A stretch of DNA of 54,113 nt from Alphaproteobacteria bacterium (GTDB taxonomy: Bacteria; Pseudomonadota; Alphaproteobacteria; Sphingomonadales; Sphingomonadaceae): positions 1-54,113 of the forward strand of contig JAUIIG010000018.1 in NCBI GenBank assembly GCA_030431875.1. The letters are read 5' to 3'. Shown in pieces: positions 17,598 through 26,415 of this stretch; within the stretch, counting starts at the first letter, position 1; the number at the start of each line of letters is the position of its first letter. The translations under genes were made by a program, and so were the position numbers. The notes beneath the pieces are model-generated. The model was not told where the DNA came from, did no database searches, and saw only the letters and a program-made list of their open reading frames with translations.

Positions 17598-18725
17598 CTA
17601 GTCGGCCAGTCCCGCAAAGTCCGTCAGCGCCGCATCGCGCAGGCCGCGCCACACGTTGCGGGCCTGAACGGTCTCGGCGACGTCGTGGACGCGCAGGATG
17701 TGCATCCCGGCATCCATCCCGAGCTGCGCAATCGCGAGCGAGCCGCCCAGCCGCTGGTGCGCGGGGGCCTCGTTCGACAGCGCGCCGATCATGCGCTTGC
17801 GGCTGGCCCCCAGCAGGATGGGCTGGCCGAGCGCATGGAACAGTGGCAGCGCGTTGAGCAAGGCGAGGTTATCGGCCAGCGACTTGCCGAAGCCGATGCC
17901 GGGGTCGAGCACCACCTTCTCGCGGGCGATCCCCGCACCCACAGCACGGTCACGCGCGTCCTTGAGGAAGTCGAACACGGCGAACACGACGCTGGTGTAG
18001 TCCGGATCGGCGTGCAGGTCCTCGCCCGTACCCGGCGCGTGCATCAACACAACCGGCGCGCCGCTTGTGGCAGCGAATTGCAGGCTGCGCGGGTCGTAGC
18101 GCAGGGCGGAAACGTCGTTGATCACATGGGCGCCAGCGGCAAGTGCCGCCTCCATCACGGCGGGACGGCGCGTGTCCACGCTGACCGCAGCGCCCATGCC
18201 GACGCAATATTCGATGGCTGGCTCGACCCGCTTGATCTCTTCGCCTTCCCAGACGTCTTTCGCACCGGGCCGCGTGCTTTCGCCGCCAATGTCGATGATC
18301 GCCGCGCCCGCCTCGTGCATCTTGGCCGCCTGTTCGCGCATGGCCTCGGCATCGTCCATGAACTGGCCGCCGTCGCTGAAGCTGTCCGGCGTTACGTTGA
18401 GGATGCCCATCACCTGCGGCTGGTCGAGCCGCACCGTGCGCGCACCCAGCTCCAGCGGGGCGTGGACCTTGCGCAGGTCTTCCCACTGCTTCGCGCCCTC
18501 GCCGCGCACCTCTTCCGGCAGGAAACCGAGCACGTCATCAATCGTGTCGACCGTCGCCAGCAGGCGTTCGGCAACCTTGCCATCCCGGCGCACGATCACC
18601 GCGAATTCGCGGGCATAGACCATGGAGCCGCCCAGCCGCACGGCCTTGCCGTCCACCGCCTGCGGGCCGGAAACGGTGGTGAGCGGCTGGATGTAGATGC
18701 GATCAGTCAATTCATCACCCGTCAT
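17598..18725 (-). CDS. folP: Dihydropteroate synthase with N-terminal extension
   Basis: Catalyses condensation of p-aminobenzoate with hydroxymethyl-dihydropterin diphosphate in folate synthesis. The DHPS signatures are present: VMGILNVTPDSFSDGG near residue 105, IIDIGGESTRPGA near 143, SVDTRRPAVMEAALAAGA, HVINDVSAL, and GASRKRMIGAL near 305. At 375 residues it carries about 100 extra N-terminal residues compared with the common 280-residue enzyme; that extension contains no motif I recognise. The ATG at 18725 lies inside a palindromic repeat; a TTG at 18710 with GGGTGA upstream is a credible alternative start. Confidence 0.92.
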   Translation of the reverse strand: MTGDELTDRIYIQPLTTVSGPQAVDGKAVRLGGSMVYAREFAVIVRRDGKVAERLLATVDTIDDVLGFLPEEVRGEGAKQWEDLRKVHAPLELGARTVRLDQPQVMGILNVTPDSFSDGGQFMDDAEAMREQAAKMHEAGAAIIDIGGESTRPGAKDVWEGEEIKRVEPAIEYCVGMGAAVSVDTRRPAVMEAALAAGAHVINDVSALRYDPRSLQFAATSGAPVVLMHAPGTGEDLHADPDYTSVVFAVFDFLKDARDRAVGAGIAREKVVLDPGIGFGKSLADNLALLNALPLFHALGQPILLGASRKRMIGALSNEAPAHQRLGGSLAIAQLGMDAGMHILRVHDVAETVQARNVWRGLRDAALTDFAGLAD

Positions 18726-18812
18726 GCCGAACTCGTTTCAGCATCCATTTCACCAATGGAGCCGTCCAATCAGATTGCAGAATGGACCCTGAAACAAGTT
18801 CAGGGTGACGAT
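18721..18812. repeat. REP-like imperfect palindrome of the sphingomonad type
   Basis: Left arm GTCATGCCGAACTCGTTTCA (18721 on) and right arm near 18787-18809 (CCTGAAACAAGTTCAGGGTG) are an imperfect inverted repeat separated by about 40 bp. One frame reads HAELVSAS, a peptide that commonly appears in spurious gene calls because this repeat is dispersed in alphaproteobacterial genomes. It occupies nearly the whole ccrM-folP spacer, and its left arm contains the folP ATG. Only one copy is in this window. Confidence 0.8.
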
Positions 18813-18819
18813 CAAGCGA

Positions 18820-19980
<1,161 letters not shown>

Positions 19981-20139
19981 TTATCCACAGGAGGTCTGAG
20001 TCCTCGGAGTCCGCGGGTCAAGCGGCAATTCCGCCACGCCGGGATTTTGTTGAGGGAGAACGAAAAGAGTCCGGCACAAGATATTGAGTCCCGGTGGATT
20101 CCACAGACTCGATATCGTGGGGTGTGGCGCGAAGGACTC
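19981..20139. promoter_or_regulatory. ccrM promoter region: DnaA box and seven GANTC sites
   Basis: A perfect DnaA box TTATCCACA sits at 19981-19989, 16 bp before the ccrM start codon. Seven GANTC sites follow at 19998, 20007, 20067, 20086, 20097, 20106 and 20135. By base composition one would expect fewer than one in 142 bp. The spacer also serves the sulfotransferase gene starting at 20193. Feedback by methylation state is inference from Caulobacter, where the ccrM leader contains GANTC sites. Confidence 0.7.
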
Positions 20140-20192
20140 ACTCGTGGCAGAAGGCACCAAACGGGGCGTAAAGCGACCAAGAAGGGGCTCAG

Positions 20193-20888
20193 ATGGCATT
20201 GAAAGTGATCGCGGCGGGACTGGGGCGCAACGCCACCTTCTCGATGAAGTTTGCACTGGAGGAGCTCGGCTTCGGCCCGTGCCACCACATGTCCGAGGTG
20301 TTTGCCGACGCGCGCAACCAGATACCGTTGTGGATCGCCGCCTCGCAGGGCCAGCCGGACTGGGACACGATTTTCGACGGCTTTGCCGCGTCCAGCGACT
20401 ACCCTTCCGCCTCCTACTGGCGCGAGCTGTCGGACTACTATCCCGATGCCAAGGTGGTGCTGACTACGCGCGATCCGGATAGCTGGTTCGAAAGCGTCAG
20501 CGAGACGATATTCTCGCCGCGCATGCTGGATTCGCTCAAGGGATCGCCGGTCGAGGTGATGATGAACGGCGTCATCTTCGATCACTTCGATGGCGACATC
20601 ACCGACCGCGCATTCATGACCGACTGGTACGCGAAACGGAACCAAGAGGTGGTAGAAAGCCTGCCTGCCGAGCGCCTGCTGCAGTTCCACCCGAAGATGG
20701 GCTGGAAGCCGCTGTGCGACTTCCTTGGTGTGGACGTTCCGGACCTGCCTTTCCCGCGCGTCAACAGCCGCGACGAGTTGGGTGCGGCCTCGGACGAACA
20801 AGGCGGCATCCCTGCTGACCCGGCCGAAGCCGAGAAGTTCGCCAAGGCCTATATCGCGCAGCTCAAGGCCGGAGCTTTCACCGGCTAG
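20193..20888 (+). CDS. Sulfotransferase family protein (Sulfotransfer_4 type)
   Basis: A 231-residue cytoplasmic protein. The N-terminal AGLGRNATFSMKFALEELGF is the modified PAPS phosphate-binding loop of the Sulfotransfer_4 group, followed by CHHMSEVF, and VVLTTRDPDSWFESVSETIF near residue 90 is the 3'-phosphate binding strand/helix. Members are widespread but have no assigned substrate. An AAGAAGGGG ribosome site precedes the ATG. It is divergent from ccrM and converges on rnhB with an 8-bp gap. Confidence 0.85.
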   Translation: MALKVIAAGLGRNATFSMKFALEELGFGPCHHMSEVFADARNQIPLWIAASQGQPDWDTIFDGFAASSDYPSASYWRELSDYYPDAKVVLTTRDPDSWFESVSETIFSPRMLDSLKGSPVEVMMNGVIFDHFDGDITDRAFMTDWYAKRNQEVVESLPAERLLQFHPKMGWKPLCDFLGVDVPDLPFPRVNSRDELGAASDEQGGIPADPAEAEKFAKAYIAQLKAGAFTG

Positions 20889-20896
20889 GCCTGGCG

Positions 20897-21535
20897 CTAG
20901 AGCTCCATTTCCATCTGCGCCACCGGCGCGAAGCTGCGGCGGTGCAGCGGTGTCGGGCCGTGCTCACGCAGGGCGGCCATGTGCTCCTTCGAGCCATAGC
21001 CCTTGTTGCGCTCCCAACCGTAGTGCGGGTGGCGCTGCGCCGCCTCTATCATCAGCCGGTCGCGGTATTCCTTGGCGAGGATAGAGGCCGCGCCGATGGC
21101 CGGTTCGATCCCGTCGCCGCCGACAATGGGTGTCGCGTCCCAGCGCCACCGATCGCAGCGGCCGGCGGGCGTCAGGTTGCCGTCGATCAGCGTCCGCAGG
21201 TCTTCACGCCCAAGCGCCTCGCACAGCTTTTCCATGGCGATGCTCATGGCCAGCATGGTCGCCTGGAAGATGTTGATGCGGTCGATTTCCGCGACGTCCA
21301 CCACGCCGATCCCGAAGGCGCAATCGCGGCGGATCAGTACTTCTGCCTTGGCTCGCGCCGTGGCCGAAAGCTTCTTCGAATCCGCTACCCCCTTTGGTAC
21401 CGGCTTGCACAGCAGCACAGCAGCCGCCACTACAGGACCAGCAAGCGGGCCGCGCCCGGCCTCGTCGACCCCGGCGACCAGCGGCGCAGGCCCCAGCGAG
21501 GATGCAAATTCGGCAGAAGGTGAAGCAGACAACAT
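20897..21535 (-). CDS. rnhB: Ribonuclease HII
   Basis: A 212-residue endonuclease that removes ribonucleotides and RNA primers from RNA:DNA hybrids. LVAGVDEAGRGPLAG (residues 19-33) supplies the first Asp-Glu pair, VADSKKLSATARAKAEVL follows, TLIDGNLTP contains the next Asp, and AASILAKEYRDRLM near 150 the last. The ATG at 21535 gives an 18-residue lead before the first motif. It shares two bases with the start codon of the divergent gene at 21534, so each gene's ribosome site lies inside the other's reading frame. Confidence 0.94.
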   Translation of the reverse strand: MLSASPSAEFASSLGPAPLVAGVDEAGRGPLAGPVVAAAVLLCKPVPKGVADSKKLSATARAKAEVLIRRDCAFGIGVVDVAEIDRINIFQATMLAMSIAMEKLCEALGREDLRTLIDGNLTPAGRCDRWRWDATPIVGGDGIEPAIGAASILAKEYRDRLMIEAAQRHPHYGWERNKGYGSKEHMAALREHGPTPLHRRSFAPVAQMEMEL

Positions 21536-22688
21536 GCGCAAGACAATCCTGACTACCGCCCTTTTCGCAAGCGCGCTGGGCTTCGCAAGTTGCAGCCATG
21601 CGCAATCTGGGGATGGCGACACGGTGGAGCTGGGCGAAGAAGCGCCTTTCACCGCCACCAGCTTCGGCACATTTGCGGCCCCGTGGGCGATTGCTTTCGA
21701 GCCCGGCACGGGCCGCATTTTCCTCACCGAGAAGGCCGGGACGATCAAGTTCGTCGATCCTTCCACCGGTACCGTGGGCTCGGTCGACGGTGCGCCCGAA
21801 GTGCTCAACCGCGGCCAGGGCGGCCTAGGCGATATCGCTTTCGCGCCTGACTACGAAGAGAGCGGCACGGTCTACCTGACCTGGGCACAGCCCGAAGGCG
21901 AAGGCGCCCTCGCTGCCATGGGTCGCGGCACCCTCGCCTGCGACAGCGACACCCATTGCAGCCTCGAAGGGTTCAGCGAAATCTGGCGGCAGAGCCACGT
22001 GGGTGAGCGTTTCGGCCACTATTCGCACAAGATCGCCTTCTCGCCGGACGGCGAATACCTCTTCCTTGCCAGCGGGGAGCGCCAGGAAGGCGATCCGGCG
22101 CAGGACCTGTCGGACAATCGCGGCGCGGTGCTGCGGCTGAACCTCGACGGGACACCTGCCGAAGGCAATCCCTTTGCCGACATGGGCAGCCCGGCGGACG
22201 AAATCTGGTCTTACGGCCAGCGCAACCTGCTCGGCTTCGAATTCGCTCCGGATGGCAACCTGTGGGAACTCGAGCACGGCCCGGCCGGCGGCGACGAGCT
22301 CAATCTCGTCGTGCGCGGGGCCAACTACGGCTGGCCGGTGCGCTCGAACGGCGACAACTATGACGGCAGCGACATTCCCGATCACACCGCGGATGACGGC
22401 TTCACCAAGCCCGCCATCTACTGGAATCCGGTGATCGCCCCGTCGGACATGATTTTCTACACCGGGGACATGTTCGCGGACTGGCAGGGCCAGCTGCTGG
22501 TAACGACGCTGCGCACGACCGCCATCGCCCGCATCACCGTCGATGCCGAAGGCAATACCGCCAGCGAGGAAGCACGCTACGCCATGCCCGCCCGCCTGCG
22601 GACGATCGCCCAGGCGCCTGACGGTGCCATCTGGGTGGCCGAGGACGGCGGTGAAGGCCGGTTGCTGCGCCTGACTCCGGCAAATTAG
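21534..22688 (+). CDS. PQQ-dependent soluble sugar dehydrogenase family (GSDH) protein
   Basis: A 384-residue exported beta-propeller. A signal peptide (MRKTILTTALFASALGFASC) leads to either lipidation at Cys20 or cleavage after SHA. The mature protein has APWAIAFEPGTGRIFLTEKA, GGLGDIAFAPDYEESGTVYL, HYSHKIAFSPDGEYLFLASG, QRNLLGFEFAPDGNLWELEH and GGDELNLVVRGANYGWPV, the conserved blade motifs of the glucose/sorbosone dehydrogenase family. It would oxidise aldose sugars in the periplasm with PQQ; substrate is unproven. No PQQ synthesis gene is nearby. Confidence 0.9.
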   Translation: MRKTILTTALFASALGFASCSHAQSGDGDTVELGEEAPFTATSFGTFAAPWAIAFEPGTGRIFLTEKAGTIKFVDPSTGTVGSVDGAPEVLNRGQGGLGDIAFAPDYEESGTVYLTWAQPEGEGALAAMGRGTLACDSDTHCSLEGFSEIWRQSHVGERFGHYSHKIAFSPDGEYLFLASGERQEGDPAQDLSDNRGAVLRLNLDGTPAEGNPFADMGSPADEIWSYGQRNLLGFEFAPDGNLWELEHGPAGGDELNLVVRGANYGWPVRSNGDNYDGSDIPDHTADDGFTKPAIYWNPVIAPSDMIFYTGDMFADWQGQLLVTTLRTTAIARITVDAEGNTASEEARYAMPARLRTIAQAPDGAIWVAEDGGEGRLLRLTPAN

Positions 22689-22749
22689 AACTACGGTTTC
22701 GCCGGAAACAGTTGCGCGTCCAGCCACGCGGGCCTAACGGCGCGCGCCC

Positions 22750-23262
22750 ATGGACGCTGCAACCATCATCCCGCTCGCCGAGGTCGATCCAGCCCTGGTC
22801 GAAGCCCTGCTAGACCGCGCATTCGGCACCGACCGCAAGGACCGTACGGCCTACCGGGTGCGCGAGGGCACCGACTGGCTGCCCGCGCTCAGCTTTGCCG
22901 TGGTGGACGAGGCAGAAATGCTGGTCGGCACGATCCAGGTCTGGCCGGTGGCGCTCACCGATCCGCAGGGCCGGCGCCATCCGCTGCTGATGGTTGGCCC
23001 GGTGGCCGTGCTGCCCGAACAACAGAAGCAGGGCTATGGCCTCGCCCTGATGGCGGCCATGGCCGATGCGCTCGACCCGGCGGCCCTGCTGCCGCAGGTG
23101 CTGATCGGCGATCCGGAATATTACGGCCGCTTCGGCTTTGTCGCCTCGCCGACGCAGAAGTGGCAGCTGCCCGGCGAGTTCGAACGGCACCGCCTGCTGG
23201 TTCGTGCAGAAAATCCGGGCGTTCTGCCGGAAGAAGGCACGCTCGGCCCTTGGATTGGCTGA
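22750..23262 (+). CDS. GNAT family N-acetyltransferase
   Basis: A 170-residue GNAT-fold protein. LMVGPVAVLPEQQKQGYGLA (residues 78-97) is strand beta-4 and the acetyl-CoA pyrophosphate loop (Q-x-x-G-x-G/A), and VLIGDPEYYGRFGFVAS near residue 117 is the following YYGRFGF motif common in YhbS-like members. It is the first of four same-strand genes with short spacing (26 bp to the DUF1285 gene). Acceptor unknown. Confidence 0.88.
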   Translation: MDAATIIPLAEVDPALVEALLDRAFGTDRKDRTAYRVREGTDWLPALSFAVVDEAEMLVGTIQVWPVALTDPQGRRHPLLMVGPVAVLPEQQKQGYGLALMAAMADALDPAALLPQVLIGDPEYYGRFGFVASPTQKWQLPGEFERHRLLVRAENPGVLPEEGTLGPWIG

Positions 23263-23288
23263 ACCAAGGTGCCATCTGAAGGCCATCC

Positions 23289-23843
23289 ATGGCCTATGAC
23301 ATCCCGCCCGACCTTGCTTCGCTGAACCTGCTCGAAGTCGCTGACCTGGTGGCTGCACGCAAGCTGCCGCCGGTCGAGCGCTGGAAGCCGGAACACACCA
23401 GCGACAGCGAGATGCGGATCGCGGCGGACGGCACCTGGTTCCACCAGGGCAGCCCGATCACCCGCCCCGCCATGGTGCGCGCCTTTGCCAGCCTGCTGTG
23501 GCGCGATCCGGCGGACGGCCAGCATTACCTCGTCACCCCGCAGTACCGGCAGACCATCGCAGTCGAGGACGCTGCCTTCCTCGCCGTGGACATGCGCGCC
23601 GATGGCGATTCCCTCGCCTTCCGCCTCAACACCGACGAGTTCGTCATTGCCGGGCCGGAACACCCGCTTCGCGCGGCAGGCGATCCGGAAAGCCCGGCCA
23701 TCTACCTCGCCGTGCGCCACGGGTGCGAGGCGCGACTGGACCGGTCAACCTGGCTGCAACTTGCCGAACACGCCTTGGGCGAGGATGGCTCGCTATCCGT
23801 CACCAGCAATGACGCGTCCTTCGACTTGGTGCCCGCCGCATGA
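23289..23843 (+). CDS. DUF1285 family protein
   Basis: A 184-residue protein with the DUF1285 layout: PPVERWKPEHTSDSEMRIAA, DGTWFHQGSPITRPAMVRAF and LLWRDPADGQHYLVTPQYRQ in the first 85 residues, then a second small beta domain. Its function is not established. The stop overlaps the NUDIX start in an ATGA, and NUDIX overlaps the CCA gene, so the three are co-translated. This gene order (DUF1285, CoA pyrophosphatase, CCA transferase) is one I know from alphaproteobacteria. Confidence 0.88.
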   Translation: MAYDIPPDLASLNLLEVADLVAARKLPPVERWKPEHTSDSEMRIAADGTWFHQGSPITRPAMVRAFASLLWRDPADGQHYLVTPQYRQTIAVEDAAFLAVDMRADGDSLAFRLNTDEFVIAGPEHPLRAAGDPESPAIYLAVRHGCEARLDRSTWLQLAEHALGEDGSLSVTSNDASFDLVPAA

Positions 23844-24442
23844 GCGCGCTGTTCGACCGCCTGTCCGAACATTTCGCCCGCACCACCCACGTGGGCTTCG
23901 AGGGCCTGCGCGATGACAGCGAGTTCGCGCGCCAGCCCCTGCGCGATGCAGCCGTGCTCGTGCCCATCACCGAGCGCGCCGAACCGGGCGTCCTGCTGAC
24001 CCACAGGCCGGACACCATGGCCAACCACCCCGGACAGGTCGCCTTTCCCGGCGGCAAGTTCGAACCCGGCGAGGATGCCGTCGCCGCCGCCTTGCGCGAG
24101 GCGGAAGAAGAACTGTCCATCGACCCCGCGCAGGTGCGCGTCGTCGGGCAGGCGACCAGCTTCATCACTGGCACGGGTTTTCGCCTGACGCCGGTGCTGG
24201 GCCTCGTTCCCGGTGATATTGCCATCCGGCCGGACCCGCGCGAGGTCGCCGACTGGTTCGAGGCGCCGCTCCGCCACGTGCTCGACCGGGAGAACCACAA
24301 GGCCAAGATCGGGATATTCCTCGGCAACGAGCGCCCCTATTACGAGATCGACTGGCAGGGCCACCGCATCTGGGGCATTACCGCCGGGATTATCGCCCAC
24401 CTCTCGCACCGGCTGGACTGGAAAGAACTGATCGATGGCTAA
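23840..24442 (+). CDS. NUDIX CoA pyrophosphatase-like hydrolase
   Basis: A 200-residue NUDIX hydrolase. The NUDIX box is GKFEPGEDAVAAALREAEEE followed by LSI (about residues 73-95), matching Gx5Ex7REUXEEXGU except for the last Gly. The preceding LLTHRPDTMANHPGQVAFPG is the extra UPF0035 motif of CoA pyrophosphatases (NudL), which cleave CoA to 3',5'-ADP and phosphopantetheine. It overlaps both neighbours. Confidence 0.9.
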   Translation: MSALFDRLSEHFARTTHVGFEGLRDDSEFARQPLRDAAVLVPITERAEPGVLLTHRPDTMANHPGQVAFPGGKFEPGEDAVAAALREAEEELSIDPAQVRVVGQATSFITGTGFRLTPVLGLVPGDIAIRPDPREVADWFEAPLRHVLDRENHKAKIGIFLGNERPYYEIDWQGHRIWGITAGIIAHLSHRLDWKELIDG

Positions 24443-25604
24443 CCTGCCAGCAGCTGACTGGACCAAGCGCGAAGATCTCGCGGCGCTGGTTGCCACGCTG
24501 GGCATCGACAACGTCCGCTGGGTCGGCGGCGCGGTGCGCGACACGCTGCTGGGTATGCCGGTGAAGGACATCGACGCCGCCACCACGCTGCTGCCGGAGG
24601 TGGTGATCGAACGGCTCAACGCGGCCGGCATCCGCACCGTGCCCACGGGCATCGACCATGGCACGATCACTGCGCTGCTCGATCATGGACCGGTGGAGGT
24701 CACCACCCTGCGCAAGGACGTTTCGACTGATGGGCGCCGCGCAACGGTGGCCTTTGCCAGCGACTGGCGCGAGGACGCGGCACGGCGCGATTTCACCATC
24801 AACGCGCTCTACGCTCACCCCAAGACGCTGGAGATCACCGACTACTTCGACGGACTGGCTGACCTCGAGGCGCGGCGCGTCCGCTTTATCGGCGATGCAC
24901 GCGAACGTATCCGCGAGGATCACCTGCGGATCCTGCGCTACTACCGCTTCCAGGCCCGCTTCGGCTCGCTGCTCGACGGCGAAGGCGAGGAAGCCTGCGC
25001 GGAGCTTGCCTCCACACTCAAGGGCCTGAGCCGTGAACGCGTGGCGTCGGAACTGCTGCTATTGCTCGGCCTGCCGGAACCGGTCGAAACTATTGAGCGC
25101 ATGCACGCACGCGGCGTGCTGCCCGTGGTCCTGCCCGAAGTGACCAGCGATGGCCTTGCCGCCCTGGCCAGTCTTATCGACAGCGAAAAGCAGTTCGATG
25201 TCGAACCCTCCGCCCTGCGCCGGTTCGCGGCCGTGCTGCCCACCGAATCCAGGACGGCGGAGACCGTAGCGGCGCGATTGCGCCTCTCGACCAACCAGCG
25301 CAAGCATCTCGTCCGCCTTGCCCGGCGCGGCGCTGCACCGGACAATCCGTACGCCCTGACCTACCGTGAAGGGCTGGATGTGGCGCGCGACCTGCTGCTG
25401 CTGGCGGGCCAACCGGTTGCCGAGATCGAAGCTTGGGAGATCCCGGTCTTCCCCCTGAAAGGTGGGCAAATAGTCGAACGCGGGGTGGCCGCCGGCCCCG
25501 AGGTCGCCCGCGTGCTGCAGGCCGTCGAAGCGCGCTGGATTGCCGAAGGCTTTCCGGACGCAGGCTGCGTCGCTGCGCTGCTCGACGAAGAACTCGCTTC
25601 GTAG
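24435..25604 (+). CDS. cca: CCA-adding tRNA nucleotidyltransferase / poly(A) polymerase family
   Basis: A 389-residue class II nucleotidyltransferase. VRWVGGAVRDTLLGMPVKDI (residues 24-43) carries the GG-x-VRD and D-x-D/A elements, ARRDFTINALYAHP near 117 the RRD motif, and RVRFIGDARERIREDHLRIL near 150 the head-domain end; a helical RNA-binding tail follows. The family restores tRNA 3' CCA or adds poly(A). Start overlaps NUDIX by 8 bp. An AT-rich inverted repeat begins 3 bp after the stop. Confidence 0.9.
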   Translation: MANLPAADWTKREDLAALVATLGIDNVRWVGGAVRDTLLGMPVKDIDAATTLLPEVVIERLNAAGIRTVPTGIDHGTITALLDHGPVEVTTLRKDVSTDGRRATVAFASDWREDAARRDFTINALYAHPKTLEITDYFDGLADLEARRVRFIGDARERIREDHLRILRYYRFQARFGSLLDGEGEEACAELASTLKGLSRERVASELLLLLGLPEPVETIERMHARGVLPVVLPEVTSDGLAALASLIDSEKQFDVEPSALRRFAAVLPTESRTAETVAARLRLSTNQRKHLVRLARRGAAPDNPYALTYREGLDVARDLLLLAGQPVAEIEAWEIPVFPLKGGQIVERGVAAGPEVARVLQAVEARWIAEGFPDAGCVAALLDEELAS

Positions 25605-25607
25605 CCT

Positions 25608-25699
25608 TTTTGTAAGCATAACTTACAAAATGGGTTGAAATCCCCCTGCGCCCTAGTGCAGGTAAGGTTCAGAAGCTGTCTGCTAGACGGTTTTGTAAC
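25608..25699. promoter_or_regulatory. Operator-like TTTTGTAA half-sites before the secreted protein gene
   Basis: Perfect inverted repeat TTTTGTAAG (25608-25616) and CTTACAAAA (25622-25630) with a 5-bp spacer, plus a third half-site TTTTGTAAC at 25691-25699. The sequence is strikingly AT-rich for this genome. It could be a weak terminator for cca, but the third half-site argues for protein binding in the 244-bp leader of the gene at 25849. That leader also holds a GGCCCG/CGGGCC hairpin near 25805-25827. Confidence 0.5.
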
Positions 25700-25848
25700 G
25701 GGGTCGATGCCCTTTGCGTCGTCTGTGTCTGCCTGTTGGCTTGCCACCCGTTTGCCATTTCCGGCTACCACTTCGTGGATTTGCTGTCGGACGATTTTAA
25801 CCCTGGCCCGGCTCATGCTGCGGGCCGGATGGAAGAGGATTTTATTGC

Positions 25849-26352
25849 ATGAAGCGTTTCGCTCTTACCGCCGCAGCGGCCCTCGCCGCGTTCACCGCCA
25901 CCCCTGCCATGGCGCAGGCCGTCGGTGACACCGTGCTCGGCAACGACGATGCCGCCATCGGCACCATCGAGATGATCGACGCCAATGCCGTGGTGCTGGC
26001 TGTCGGTGAATACCAGATCGCCCTGCCCGCCAACCTGCTGGGCACCAGCGACGCTGGCCCCACCCTCAACATCACCCGCGCCCAGCTGGTGCAGATGCAT
26101 GAAGCCGCCCTGGCTGAAGCGGCTGCCGCCCTGGAAGCTGCGCTGGTCGAAGGCGCTGCCGTTGTCACTGCTGACCCGGCTCCGCTCGGCACAGTGGACT
26201 CGATCGACGGCGAGAACGTCGTGATCGCCCGCGAAGACGAGTCGCTGGTCACCCTGCCGCGCGAAATGTTCGCGGTTGACCCGTCGGGCGCCCTGATGGC
26301 CCGCATCATGATGTCGGACCTCGAAGCAGCCCTGGCCGCGCAGGCCGGCTAA
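25849..26352 (+). CDS. Secreted protein with two PRC-like repeats
   Basis: A 167-residue precursor with a Sec signal peptide ending AMAQ (cleavage near residue 22). The mature part contains two similar units, GTIEMIDANAVVLAVGEYQI then ALPANLL, and GTVDSIDGENVVIAREDESL then VTLPREMF, each a small beta unit resembling PRC-barrel/YajC-like repeats, joined by an alanine-rich helix. I do not know a function. A long leader with operator-like repeats and a strong terminator make it a single-gene, likely regulated unit. Confidence 0.75.
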   Translation: MKRFALTAAAALAAFTATPAMAQAVGDTVLGNDDAAIGTIEMIDANAVVLAVGEYQIALPANLLGTSDAGPTLNITRAQLVQMHEAALAEAAAALEAALVEGAAVVTADPAPLGTVDSIDGENVVIAREDESLVTLPREMFAVDPSGALMARIMMSDLEAALAAQAG

Positions 26353-26378
26353 GCTCGGGACCTTACCCAATCACCAAG

Positions 26379-26410
26379 AACCCGGCAGGAGCGATCCTGC
26401 CGGGTTTTTT
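26379..26410 (+). terminator. Intrinsic terminator between secreted protein gene and parC
   Basis: Perfect 12-bp stem AACCCGGCAGGA / TCCTGCCGGGTT with GCGA loop, followed by TTTT. It lies between converging genes; the mirrored A-run is short, so it acts mainly on the plus strand. Confidence 0.9.
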
Positions 26411-26415
26411 GTTGC

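Noticed and set aside
19981-20192. Possible replication origin near the DnaA box
   Set aside because: Only one perfect DnaA box, no AT-rich unwinding region and no neighbouring origin genes; promoter control of ccrM is the simpler reading.
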